NCBI GenBank assembly: GCA_003669555.1
Contig: QWOS01000101.1
Span: 1-45,605, forward strand
Direction: 5' to 3'
Source of the DNA: Planctomycetota bacterium
GTDB taxonomy: Bacteria > Planctomycetota > Planctomycetia > Gemmatales > Gemmataceae
Length of the DNA: 45,605 nt
Made by a program: the position numbers and the translations under genes. Positions 26,113 through 34,221 of this stretch are shown piece by piece (positions within the stretch are counted from its first letter, which is position 1; every line of letters starts with the position of its first letter). The notes below the pieces were generated by a model. It was not told the origin of the DNA, did not search any database, and saw nothing but the letters and a program-made list of their open reading frames with translations.

Positions 26113-27054
26113 TTATTTGCCAGGTTTGTCCGCCGCCTTTTTTCCTTCCTCCCGTTCTACTCTCAAGTACTTGTCGAACCAAAGGGCAAATTGTGCCACA
26201 TCCTTCTCCATTCCAAGCCAACCATGGCCAGCACCATCCTTGATGATCAACTCGCAAGGGATGTTTGCCTTTTTCATCGCATCGGCGAAAATATCAGCCT
26301 GGTATTGTGGTACCAACAAATCTTTGGTGCCTTGCACCAGGTAAACGGGAGCCGATTGAAGGCCTACATGGCTGACGGGTGAAATTGCTCGGCCAATCTT
26401 CTCACGCTCGGCCTCATCGGTGATGGTAATGAATTGACCTGTTTTCGGGTCTTGCTTGTGGAAGTCGAAAGCGGGAGGGATGTTTGGCAGGATATGCGGT
26501 TTTCCCAGCATTACCTCGCCTGGTTTACTCCAATTCAGAAAGTCAGTGGGCGGGAAAAAACAACCCACGGCCTGCACTCCGGAAGGCTGACGATCCACTG
26601 GGTCTTTTGCTTTGGGGTCCCCGGGACGGTGTACCATACCCAGCATCAGGGACAGATGGCCCCCCGCAGAGCCGCCGCAAATACCCAAGTTGTCAGGATC
26701 GATCTGAAAGCGCTTGGCGTTGGCACGGATCCAACGGGTGGCCCGGTGCATGTCATCGAGGATCTCGGGGATGGTGAAACGCGGTTGACTACCATGCGCC
26801 ACTGCGAAAACCTGATAGCCGGCCTTGCAGAAAGGTTTCACATAGTCGAGCGGCAGAGCCTCGGGTGTACTGAACCAGCCACCCGAGATAACGAATACCA
26901 CCGCCTTTCCGTTGGGGTTGCGCGGCACAAAGCGGTCCATAGTGAGCGATAGCCCATATTTGCGACCGTAAATCAGGTCGCGGTCGCGCTGCGCTATAGG
27001 GTCTTGCTCTGGAATAATGGCTAACGTGGTCAGAAATAAAAGCAGGGATGTCAT
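26113..27054 (-). CDS. Secreted alpha/beta hydrolase (esterase/lipase type)
   Basis: A 313-aa exported hydrolase: a short hydrophobic signal (residues 1-14), an HGGW-like oxyanion region reading VISGGWF, the nucleophile Ser in CGGSAGGH, the acid region KDLLVPQ and the catalytic His in GAGHGW. The layout resembles carboxylesterase/feruloyl-esterase-like enzymes such as the BD-FAE group. AAGGA lies 5 nt before the ATG. The start is 33 nt after the stop of the CotH-like gene, so they share an operon. The substrate is unknown; a polysaccharide ester would suit the neighbourhood. Confidence 0.87.
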   Translation of the reverse strand: MTSLLLFLTTLAIIPEQDPIAQRDRDLIYGRKYGLSLTMDRFVPRNPNGKAVVFVISGGWFSTPEALPLDYVKPFCKAGYQVFAVAHGSQPRFTIPEILDDMHRATRWIRANAKRFQIDPDNLGICGGSAGGHLSLMLGMVHRPGDPKAKDPVDRQPSGVQAVGCFFPPTDFLNWSKPGEVMLGKPHILPNIPPAFDFHKQDPKTGQFITITDEAEREKIGRAISPVSHVGLQSAPVYLVQGTKDLLVPQYQADIFADAMKKANIPCELIIKDGAGHGWLGMEKDVAQFALWFDKYLRVEREEGKKAADKPGK

Positions 27055-27087
27055 CGGAATCCTTCCGCATAGAAAGTCGGGGAGAGA

Positions 27088-28671
27088 TCACTTGATGCGG
27101 ACGATACGGGCTTTGGGGTCGATGAGCAAGCGTCCGGCGGTGGCGCGCATTTCAGCCACCATGACAACCTCCTGGTTTTCATTGGCCACCGTGAAATCGT
27201 GAGTGGCCAACTTCCAGTCGGAATTGCCAGCTAATTTATTGGTGCGTTTGGCTCCGGAGATACGGATGCCTGCCCCTTCATCGGCACTGACCAGCCCCTC
27301 GGGCTTCAGGCGGGTTTCGAGGCGGTAATTTCCCTTGGGCAGTAGTACCGGGGCACGCCAGGAGGCGATGCAATTCTTGGAAGGACCGACAGCTATTTCC
27401 AATGAATCTCCATTTTCCGCAGGCAGAACCCGGGCATCGGCTGTGGCCTTTTGGGGCATCCAGTCTGTTATTTTCAGGGTTGCCACGCCAGTGGTATCAA
27501 ATGTCGGGGGGACGGCTATAAAGGGAATTTCCTTGATCAAACGGTCCAGAACTGTAGCCCGTTCCTTCAGCCTGTTTTTCATCTGATTGCCCAGCTCGGT
27601 GTGTTGACGGAGGGCGTTATCACCTCCTTGGGCTTTAGCGGCCGGCCCCAGGCGTGTGAGGGCGCGGTCGATGATGGCATCGGTGTTTTTTGCGTCAAAC
27701 AAGGGGCGCAACTTGACCAATCGCTCGCCGTAGGCTTTGCGCCATTTGGGGAAACCCATGACGGTGGCCGGCACCAAGGCTGGCGCATGCCCCCAGACGG
27801 GATAATTGATATCGCCCAGGAGCTGGTCCATGCCATGGGGTAAAAAACGCATTTGGTTGGCTTTTTTCGGGTCAAAGTAGACGCGGTAATTGTTTTTGTT
27901 GCCAGTATAACCATCCCAATGGCACAGCATCAGCTCCATGGCCATGAAGGTGAATAGAGAATCGATATCGACAAGCTTCTCCAGAGCTGCCTGGCGCTTG
28001 GCAGCATCTGGCTCGCGGCAAGCAGTCACCACGGCTTTCAGGTCGGCACGGGGCGGGTTGGCATTTTTTGAGTCGGCACCTTCATCCAGCTCGAGGGCGG
28101 CGTCAATCTCTTGACAAAAACCACCGTCGTACAGGTTTCCCGAGGGATCGGGAAATTGTCTTTTGAGGAAATTCTGGTCCAGGCCTTCTTTAAGTACATA
28201 GATCCCCATATCCCGGCCATCGAGCTTTAACCTGGCCCAACCAACTTTGGCTACGGGGCAGCCGGCCTGAGTGAACAAAGCCGAGCCAATATATTCGTGC
28301 AAAAGGGTGCCATCCTGTGCCGAGTTGTTCAGGTGGAACTTGCGCATGCCGTGGAATTCCCGACCCTTGATATAGCGGCCTGAATTCAGGGTGATGGCTG
28401 GGCGGTCGTCCAGGCCTCTGAAGCTGCCGGCGGCCCCTTTCAGTTTGATGGCGAATTCCTGCAGGGGCGCACCACCATTTTCAACCAAGGTACAAACGGT
28501 GTATTCCCTTTGTTTTTCCCGAAGTGATTTTTTTGCAGCCTCCGAAAGGGTGATACGGATTTCTGGCACCCCAGTGGTGGTGAAATAGGCATCATCGGCC
28601 CTCGATGATCCGTTAGGCAGGGTTGAAAGGAGGAAACACAAGGCGGCGGTTCTGGGTAACATACGGGACAT
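27088..28671 (-). CDS. Secreted CotH-kinase-like protein
   Basis: A 527-aa exported protein with a CotH domain (about residues 40-380). Visible blocks: KLKGAAGSFRG, FHLNNSAQDGTLLHEYI, the GIYVLKEGLDQNFL segment, and NNYRVYFDPKK followed by LPHGMDQLLGD with the conserved metal-site Asp. CotH proteins are atypical secreted protein kinases in spore formers; in planctomycetes they are numerous and their targets unknown. The C-terminal 130 residues form a beta-rich domain of carbohydrate-binding type (inference). I choose the ATG at 28671 because AAGGA is 8 nt upstream and a clean signal peptide (ending near SSRADDA) follows; upstream in-frame starts exist. Confidence 0.85.
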   Translation of the reverse strand: MSRMLPRTAALCFLLSTLPNGSSRADDAYFTTTGVPEIRITLSEAAKKSLREKQREYTVCTLVENGGAPLQEFAIKLKGAAGSFRGLDDRPAITLNSGRYIKGREFHGMRKFHLNNSAQDGTLLHEYIGSALFTQAGCPVAKVGWARLKLDGRDMGIYVLKEGLDQNFLKRQFPDPSGNLYDGGFCQEIDAALELDEGADSKNANPPRADLKAVVTACREPDAAKRQAALEKLVDIDSLFTFMAMELMLCHWDGYTGNKNNYRVYFDPKKANQMRFLPHGMDQLLGDINYPVWGHAPALVPATVMGFPKWRKAYGERLVKLRPLFDAKNTDAIIDRALTRLGPAAKAQGGDNALRQHTELGNQMKNRLKERATVLDRLIKEIPFIAVPPTFDTTGVATLKITDWMPQKATADARVLPAENGDSLEIAVGPSKNCIASWRAPVLLPKGNYRLETRLKPEGLVSADEGAGIRISGAKRTNKLAGNSDWKLATHDFTVANENQEVVMVAEMRATAGRLLIDPKARIVRIK

Positions 28672-28875
28672 CGGGGCCATCCTTGGGAGTAACGGGAACA
28701 CACCTGACCCATATCCTGACCTTTTGGCGAGTGCCGATCAACCCTGGATGGTTTCTAATGGCCTGCATATCTTTTTCCTGTGCAGCCACTTGGTGTGGGT
28801 GTAATTTTTTCCTTTTCCGAAAATTGCCATGAAGCAGAGTAGCGATGTCAGAAAAAATGGGTGGTTGAATCGAGT

Positions 28876-28903
28876 AGGCCCGGCATGCGGGAATGCCGGG
28901 CCT
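28876..28903 (-). terminator. Perfect 11-bp hairpin after the histidine-rich protein gene
   Basis: AGGCCCGGCAT (28876-28886) and its exact complement (28893-28903) around a 6-nt loop. It is 21 nt past the stop of the zinc-module operon. There is no long T-run, so termination could be incomplete. Confidence 0.6.
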
Positions 28904-28924
28904 GGATTTAGGATTTAGAGGGGA

Positions 28925-29260
28925 TCAGACTGTTTTTATCGGCCCGTGATTGTCGCAATGATCGCCATGTGGATGGTGAAGGTGGCCAGCCACCAGATAA
29001 TCGACATGGTCGCCATGGGGTACAGCCTCGTGGCCGCAGAATTCACCATGCTTGTGGGCGTGGTCGTGGCCGTCGCAAGCGTGGCCGGTAGTGCAATCGG
29101 CGGGGTTTTCGCTGGTCACTTCAATCGCATGATCCACCACGCCGACTTCGGTCTGGTGGTGCAGATGCCCATTGTGGAGGTAATCCACATGGTCACAGTG
29201 CTTCACAGCGGTATGGCCGCAAGAATTGCCGTGTTGATGGGTATGGTTGTCGCAAGGCAT
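28925..29260 (-). CDS. Histidine-rich metal-binding protein
   Basis: A 111-aa soluble protein with 25 His and 7 Cys. It contains two copies of a module, CGHTAVKHCDHVDYLHNGHLHH and CGHEAVPHGDHVDYLVAGHLHH, joined by a linker. The spacing of His, Cys and Asp suggests several zinc (or nickel/cobalt) sites. It lies 35 nt after the stop of a SmtB-like zinc-sensing repressor, so it is probably induced by excess metal and buffers or delivers it in the cytosol. The ATG at 29260 has GGGAG 9 nt upstream; an upstream in-frame start would overlap the repressor gene. Similar small proteins occur widely without an assigned function, as far as I recall. Confidence 0.82.
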   Translation of the reverse strand: MPCDNHTHQHGNSCGHTAVKHCDHVDYLHNGHLHHQTEVGVVDHAIEVTSENPADCTTGHACDGHDHAHKHGEFCGHEAVPHGDHVDYLVAGHLHHPHGDHCDNHGPIKTV

Positions 29261-29295
29261 GGCTGGTAACTCCCAATAAAAAGGGAAAGGGAAAA

Positions 29296-29766
29296 TCACT
29301 CAGGGGAACCATCCGGGGATTCGGGGAAAGGCCCCTGGGGGCCAGCGGCCAATTCAGCGGCATGGTCGAAGGCGTTGCGCAGCAGCACCGAAACATGCGT
29401 GTCCGCCAAGGCATAATGCAGGTGATTACCATCGCGACGACGCACCACCAGCCCTTCCACCCGCAGTAGTCGAAGCCGCTGGGAGACAGTTGAAAACTTT
29501 TCGCCCAAAACTTCGACCAATTCACCCACGCAAAGTTCGCCTGCCTCAAGCAGCACCAACAGTCGAAGCCTGGACGGATCGCCCAGGGCGAAAAACAGGC
29601 GGGCTGCCCGGTCAAGGGCCTGAGGCTGGGCTGCCAGCCGGGCCAACTCGCCCAGGCGGGCAGGCTCATGCCCCTGGCAAATTGCCTTGGGCTCAGCGTC
29701 AGTAATAACAGGGGCAGCTTCCATGGCCCTTGCCTGGGAGGACTGCTGGGTAGTTTTGTGTTTCAT
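29296..29766 (-). CDS. SmtB/ArsR-family zinc-sensing transcriptional repressor
   Basis: A 156-aa winged-helix regulator. The HTH covers about residues 60-110 (ALGDPSRLRLL, ELCVGEL, FSTVSQRLRLLRVEGLV). The helix alpha5 metal site matches D-x-H-x10-H-x2-E exactly: D122, H124, H135, E138, as in the zinc sensors SmtB and CzrA. C79 in ELCVGEL and the N-terminal C30-Q-G-H33 could add an alpha3N-type site. It should repress its own operon until zinc binds. The start is ATG at 29766, only a few nt from the predicted transcription start, so the message may be nearly leaderless; an ATG at 29724 with AAGG upstream is an alternative. Confidence 0.9.
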   Translation of the reverse strand: MKHKTTQQSSQARAMEAAPVITDAEPKAICQGHEPARLGELARLAAQPQALDRAARLFFALGDPSRLRLLVLLEAGELCVGELVEVLGEKFSTVSQRLRLLRVEGLVVRRRDGNHLHYALADTHVSVLLRNAFDHAAELAAGPQGPFPESPDGSPE

Positions 29767-29774
29767 CAAATGAC

Positions 29775-29803
29775 ATAATGGCTAAATGGTTGGCCCAAGT
29801 CAA
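29775..29803 (-). promoter_or_regulatory. Sigma70-like promoter of the zinc-sensor operon
   Basis: Minus strand TTGACT (-35, 29798-29803), 17-nt spacer, CATTAT (-10, 29775-29780). Transcription should start near 29768, almost at the ATG. I could not find a clear SmtB-type 12-2-12 inverted repeat, so the operator is unassigned. Confidence 0.6.
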
Positions 29804-29887
29804 GCAGGTCGCACGCCAACTGCTTTTTTCTCATTGGCATTCCGGCTAGAGTGGGAGAACATGACTGTGTTTATTGGAGTCAAGCCC

Positions 29888-31132
29888 ATGCCGCTTTTTC
29901 TTGCACTATCCTGGATTTGTCTGGGGGCTGAGCCTGTGCCGTTGCAAAAAACCGCTGATTTGCCCTCTTTTTCCGGGTATCCCGAGGCGTTGGTCTGCAT
30001 GGATGGTTCCCGTGTGGAATCACAGTTGGCATGGCGCGCCAAACGACGGGGTGAACTGATCCGCCTGATCCAGCATTATGAGTATGGTGATCAACCCGTC
30101 ACCCGTGTGAACCCAGTGGCGATGCCCATTTATGAGAACAAGGTAGCCTTGGGTGGTAAAGCCTGGTTGCGCGAGTTTGCCGTTCGTTTGGCACCTGGGG
30201 CACCCGCCTTGCATTTACTGTTGATCCTGCCAGCCCAAGCAGACAAACCAGTGCCGGTGTTCCTTGGAATCAGCTTTACCGGAAACCAGAGCATTACCGC
30301 GGACCCGGGGGTGCTGGTGGCTACTTGCTGGCAGTATCCCAAATATCCCGGTGTGGAAGCGAACAAGGCTACAGAGGCAAGCCGGGGTACAGCGGCTGGG
30401 GTGTGGAACCCGGAACTGATCATCGACGCAGGCTATGGGCTGGCAATTTTTCAGGCCAATCAGGCTGATCCCGATCGTGCCGATGAGCGCGGCGGGTTGC
30501 AACCCTGGTTGCGTAGCCAGGAAGAATATTTGCCTGAGAAGTGGGGCTGTGTTTCGCTGTGGGCCTGGACCATGAGCCGCATGGTGGATGTGCTGGAGCG
30601 CGAAAAATCAGTCGATGCCAAACGCCTTATTGGTGTGGGCCATTCACGGCTCGGCAAAACGGCTTATCTGGCGGGAGCCCTGGATGAGCGCTTTACTCTG
30701 GTCATTCCGCACCAGGCCGGCTGCGGCGGCACAGCCCCGGCGCGAGGTACAGTGGGCGAATCGGTCAAGCGTATCAATACATCCTTTCCCCATTGGTTCA
30801 ATAGCCGGTTCAAGGAGTTCAATGAGCGTGTGGCGGCCTTGCCTTTTGACCAGCATGCCCTGGCGGCGCTGATCGCGCCCCGCCCCGTGCTGTTTAGCAA
30901 TGCCCTGGAGGACCAGTGGGCCAATCCCGATGGTCAATTCAATATGCTTCAGGCTGCTGACCCTGTCTACAAGCTGCTGGGTGTGGAAGGACTGGCGGCC
31001 CGGACCAAGCCGTCGCTGAATCAGCTTTCCGCTGGCCGTCTTGGTTACTGGGAACGCCCCGGCAAACACGAGATGAACCGCACCGATTGGAAAGCATTCC
31101 TCGAATACACCAGGAAACATCTGGGATCCTGA
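29888..31132 (+). CDS. CE15-like (glucuronoyl esterase type) secreted esterase
   Basis: A 414-aa exported alpha/beta hydrolase of carbohydrate esterase family 15 type, which cleaves ester links between lignin and glucuronoxylan. The nucleophile is S253 in GVGHSRLGKTA (family pattern GxSRxGK). PHQAGCGGTAPARG, LIAPRPVLFSNALEDQWANP and the catalytic His in GKHEMNRTDW follow in the family order. The ATG at 29888 is chosen because GGAG is 8 nt upstream and a short signal peptide (ALSWICLGAEP) follows; earlier in-frame starts at 29861 and 29786 exist. It is divergent from the zinc repressor; the promoter was not identified. Confidence 0.88.
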   Translation: MPLFLALSWICLGAEPVPLQKTADLPSFSGYPEALVCMDGSRVESQLAWRAKRRGELIRLIQHYEYGDQPVTRVNPVAMPIYENKVALGGKAWLREFAVRLAPGAPALHLLLILPAQADKPVPVFLGISFTGNQSITADPGVLVATCWQYPKYPGVEANKATEASRGTAAGVWNPELIIDAGYGLAIFQANQADPDRADERGGLQPWLRSQEEYLPEKWGCVSLWAWTMSRMVDVLEREKSVDAKRLIGVGHSRLGKTAYLAGALDERFTLVIPHQAGCGGTAPARGTVGESVKRINTSFPHWFNSRFKEFNERVAALPFDQHALAALIAPRPVLFSNALEDQWANPDGQFNMLQAADPVYKLLGVEGLAARTKPSLNQLSAGRLGYWERPGKHEMNRTDWKAFLEYTRKHLGS

Positions 31133-31158
31133 TGAAATTCAGGCTGGTGAGCCGGCGA

Positions 31159-31175
31159 CACACCATGATGGTGTG
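31159..31175. promoter_or_regulatory. 8-bp palindrome with one central base, possible operator
   Basis: CACACCAT-G-ATGGTGTG, perfectly symmetric. It lies 27 nt after the CE15 stop and about 57 nt upstream of a possible -35 element for the universal stress protein gene. It could be a protein-binding site or fold as a 7-bp hairpin; no T-run follows. Confidence 0.4.
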
Positions 31176-31231
31176 AAGTACCCGGTAGAAGTGAAAGTTA
31201 ACCAGGCGAAGTACGGTTATTCTGGTGGTTG

Positions 31232-31260
31232 TTGGGCAACTATATCTATGTTGTTAGTAT
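31232..31260 (+). promoter_or_regulatory. Possible promoter of the universal stress protein gene
   Basis: TTGGGC (31232-31237), 17-nt spacer, TAGTAT (31255-31260), about 20 nt before the ATG at 31281. Only 3/6 and 4/6 matches, but the spacing and AT-rich context are right. Confidence 0.4.
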
Positions 31261-31280
31261 GAAATGTGGGGAAAACTGCC

Positions 31281-32117
31281 ATGCTGAAATCACTGTTGGT
31301 GGGCCTGGATGGTTCCGAGTTTTCCAGGATGGGTTTACGCTTGGCCTTGGAATGGGCAAAACCCCGGCAGGCAATCGTGGGTGGTTTGGCTATTGTCGAC
31401 CTGCCAGGAATTTTTCAGGCCGAAGCCGTTCCCTTGGGGGGGGAGGAAGCAAAACAGAACATCGACCAGGCGCGACTGGCTGATGCGCGCAAGCATATCG
31501 ACCAGTTTCTTGCGGATTGTGCGTTGCAGGCAGCTCAAGCGGGGGTTCCCTGCAAACTCATCGAATCGAATGGTGCGCCGGAAGAGCAAATTGTTCTGGA
31601 AAGTCAGCGCTTTGACATGCTGGTTTTAGGCAGGCAGACCCAGTTTCACTTCGAGACCGAGCCTCGCGACTCAAGGCTATTGACCGCGGTACTTCGTGGA
31701 TGTACTCGCCCGGTGGTGGTGGTCCCCAGCGGACCGGTTCGCAATGGGGAGTGTGTTCTTCTTGCCACTGACGGTGGGGCCGGGTCGGCCCGAGCCGCCT
31801 GGGCTTTTGTGCAGAGTGGTCTTTTTAGGGACTTGCCTGTCCACCTTGTCTGCGCCCTGTCTGACCCCTGCGAGGCGGGGCATGCAGTGGACCGCCTCGG
31901 TGAGATGTTGCGCTGGCACGGGCGTCTGGTGGAAGAGCATGCACTTGAACCGGCAGGCACGGTGGCCGAAATCCTGCTGGCCCAAGTGGCGGAGCGGCGC
32001 CCAGCCATGCTGGTAATGGGAGCTCATGGAAGATCTCCACTGGCTGAATTTCTCTTTGGTTCCACCACCCGGGCGGTTCTGGATGGGTGCCCGGTTCCAG
32101 TTTTGCTCAGCCACTGA
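31281..32117 (+). CDS. Universal stress protein with two tandem UspA domains
   Basis: A 278-aa protein with two Usp folds. The first begins LLVGLDGSEFS. The second ends with the ATP-binding signature GAHGRSPLAEFLFGSTT (G-x2-G-x9-G-S/T) and PVPVLLSH. The first half has a degenerate ATP loop (VLGRQTQFHFETEP), so only the second domain is likely to bind nucleotide. Tandem Usps are cytosolic and respond to starvation or redox stress. The ATG at 31281 has GGGGAAAACTGCC upstream; a GTG at 31266 is an alternative. Confidence 0.88.
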   Translation: MLKSLLVGLDGSEFSRMGLRLALEWAKPRQAIVGGLAIVDLPGIFQAEAVPLGGEEAKQNIDQARLADARKHIDQFLADCALQAAQAGVPCKLIESNGAPEEQIVLESQRFDMLVLGRQTQFHFETEPRDSRLLTAVLRGCTRPVVVVPSGPVRNGECVLLATDGGAGSARAAWAFVQSGLFRDLPVHLVCALSDPCEAGHAVDRLGEMLRWHGRLVEEHALEPAGTVAEILLAQVAERRPAMLVMGAHGRSPLAEFLFGSTTRAVLDGCPVPVLLSH

Positions 32118-32172
32118 GTCTGACTGCCGCGAATGAATCCATGCCGTAGTGTGTGAAGGGTGTGTGTCAGCC

Positions 32173-34107
32173 ATGGCCCGAAGACCATTGCCAACCGGCC
32201 CAGCTGATTGGCTGGTCTTGCTGGTCACCCCGGCTCTTTTGATGGTTATGGTGAGCAGCCTGCTTTTTTTTGTTTTGGCCATTTTTCTCCGTGACGGCCC
32301 TTTCAACGAGCGTCTGCACTGGATCCTGTTCGCCTGTGTGGCTGGCATGGTGCTGATTGGGCGCATCACCCTCATCGATGAAATCGCCAAAAGGGCCTCC
32401 ACCTACACCGCTATCCTGGGAGTGCTGGTGTTGATTGCCTTGTTGCGATTTGTGCCTCCACCAGCTGGGTGGGGGAATTTGGCCCATGGCGCCTTTTGTT
32501 TGGCACTGGTGATTGGCGGATTCTGGGTGACGCGGGTTCTAGTTGTAGACACCACCGATATCCATTCCGAATCCGAGGTGAGTGGCGAGGGGCTATTGCG
32601 TGCCGCCGGCCTGGAAGATGATCCCTCGGTGCGGCTGCGCAAGCAGGTGGAGCGCAGTGTCAAAGGGGGGAGTAAATCAGCCAGAAAGGAGATTGATGCC
32701 ACCGCTGGTGAAGAGGATGACGATGCGGAAGCAGGTATGCCAGTGCGTGGCAACAAGCGTCGTCCGCCCGGCGTGAGTGTGGTCTGGTTTGCCGCCTTGG
32801 CTTTACCCCTGTTCGGGCTGGGGCAGGCTTTCATCCCTGCCGAAGACCTGAAAACGCGCTGGTATACCTTAACTCTTCTCATGGTCTACCTCGCATGCTC
32901 TTTCCTGTTGTTGCTGACTTCGAGTTTTCTCGGTTTCAGGCGCTATCTGGCCAGGCGAGGCCTGCGTATGCCTGCCACCATGGCGGCGGTGTGGATTGTC
33001 GGTGGAATGTTGTTGGTTGGTTGCGTTTTGCTGGTGACTCTGGTCATTCCTCGACCCTCCGACATCGGCCCAGCGAACACTATCGCCCAGTTGCTGGGCC
33101 GCCCGATTCATCCTGAAAAAGCCAAGGTCGAAGGCAAACAGGGGCAGGGTGCCACCCAGCCGATGGGTATGCAGGCCAATGATAAACGCGATGACGATCA
33201 AGGGAGACAGCAGGTGGATCCCAACGCCAAGGCCCAGGGAATGGCTGGTGCCAAGGGCGATGCCCAGGGAGGTGATAAAGCCGGTAAAGGGAAGCAAGGT
33301 GGTGGCAAAGCCGGGGGTCAGCCTGGTCCCGGGCAGCAACAAGGTGGCAAAACTGTTGGCAACAAGGATGAAGCGGGCAAAGGAGGTGCAGGAAAAAAGG
33401 ATGAAGGCAAGGAAAAGGGCGGAAATGGTGCAGGAAAGCCCGTGAAAGAGGGAGACGGAAACAAGGCAGGGGAGAAGCTGAAGGACGGGGAAAAAAAATT
33501 CGGCGAACCAGCTCAGCCCCCGCCACCTTCTTCAGGTGGTGTCGGCCAAGTTCTGGAATCACTGCGCAAGCTGTTTCTTTTTGTGATTGTGGGAGTGGTG
33601 TTGGGAGTGGTGGCGATATTTTTTTTCACCTGCCTTTCCCAGGGGTGGTCACCGGCTGAGACACTGAATCGCTGGCTTGCCTGGCTACAGGGGCTATTCA
33701 ATCGTGATCGTGATCCAACGACCAAAAATGTTGGGCCGGTAGAGGCTATCGGGGAAATGGAGGCGGATGGGCGAGGGTTCAGCGATTTTTCCGACCCCTT
33801 CCAGGCTAAACGGAAAATACCCGAAAGGGAATTGGTGCGGGTCACTTTTCAGGCGGTGCAGGCATGGGGCCGCGACCAGCATTATCCCATGCAGGATGGG
33901 GAAACACCCAACGAATATTTCCGCAGGCTGGGAGAAGAGCACCCGGGGCTTGAAGAGGGGCTGGGTACGTTTTCCCAATGGCATGACCTGGCAGAATATG
34001 CCCAGGGTGAACCCTTGGAGGGCTGCCATGAACCCCTGCGGATTTTGTGGCAGGAATTGCGATTGCGGGCCAGGGGAGAGCACCGCAACGGTGTTGCCAG
34101 TTCTTGA
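32173..34107 (+). CDS. Multi-span membrane protein with C-terminal DUF4129 domain and Gly/Lys-rich loop
   Basis: A 644-aa envelope protein. Two to four membrane helices form the first 130 residues, then a charged cytosolic or periplasmic segment, three more helices (about 200-300), a 130-residue low-complexity stretch very rich in Gly, Lys and Gln (about 315-450), one more helix (about 465-490), and a C-terminal DUF4129 domain (about 550-635, with NEYFRRLGEEHPGLEEG). DUF4129 usually ends TgpA-like transglutaminases; here the transglutaminase core is missing. Such proteins often accompany MoxR and DUF58, which lie about 30 kb away here. The ATG at 32173 is the likely start; an upstream GTG is possible. 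Confidence 0.8.
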   Translation: MARRPLPTGPADWLVLLVTPALLMVMVSSLLFFVLAIFLRDGPFNERLHWILFACVAGMVLIGRITLIDEIAKRASTYTAILGVLVLIALLRFVPPPAGWGNLAHGAFCLALVIGGFWVTRVLVVDTTDIHSESEVSGEGLLRAAGLEDDPSVRLRKQVERSVKGGSKSARKEIDATAGEEDDDAEAGMPVRGNKRRPPGVSVVWFAALALPLFGLGQAFIPAEDLKTRWYTLTLLMVYLACSFLLLLTSSFLGFRRYLARRGLRMPATMAAVWIVGGMLLVGCVLLVTLVIPRPSDIGPANTIAQLLGRPIHPEKAKVEGKQGQGATQPMGMQANDKRDDDQGRQQVDPNAKAQGMAGAKGDAQGGDKAGKGKQGGGKAGGQPGPGQQQGGKTVGNKDEAGKGGAGKKDEGKEKGGNGAGKPVKEGDGNKAGEKLKDGEKKFGEPAQPPPPSSGGVGQVLESLRKLFLFVIVGVVLGVVAIFFFTCLSQGWSPAETLNRWLAWLQGLFNRDRDPTTKNVGPVEAIGEMEADGRGFSDFSDPFQAKRKIPERELVRVTFQAVQAWGRDQHYPMQDGETPNEYFRRLGEEHPGLEEGLGTFSQWHDLAEYAQGEPLEGCHEPLRILWQELRLRARGEHRNGVASS

Positions 34108-34221
34108 GCGATTGACCCATAGGTAAATAAAGTGAGGCAGAAGACTGGGTGGCTGGTCCGTTGGCGTATTGCGGCGCTCATTATTTCGAATAGAATCTAT
34201 AGCCTTTTGGAGAATTGGCCC

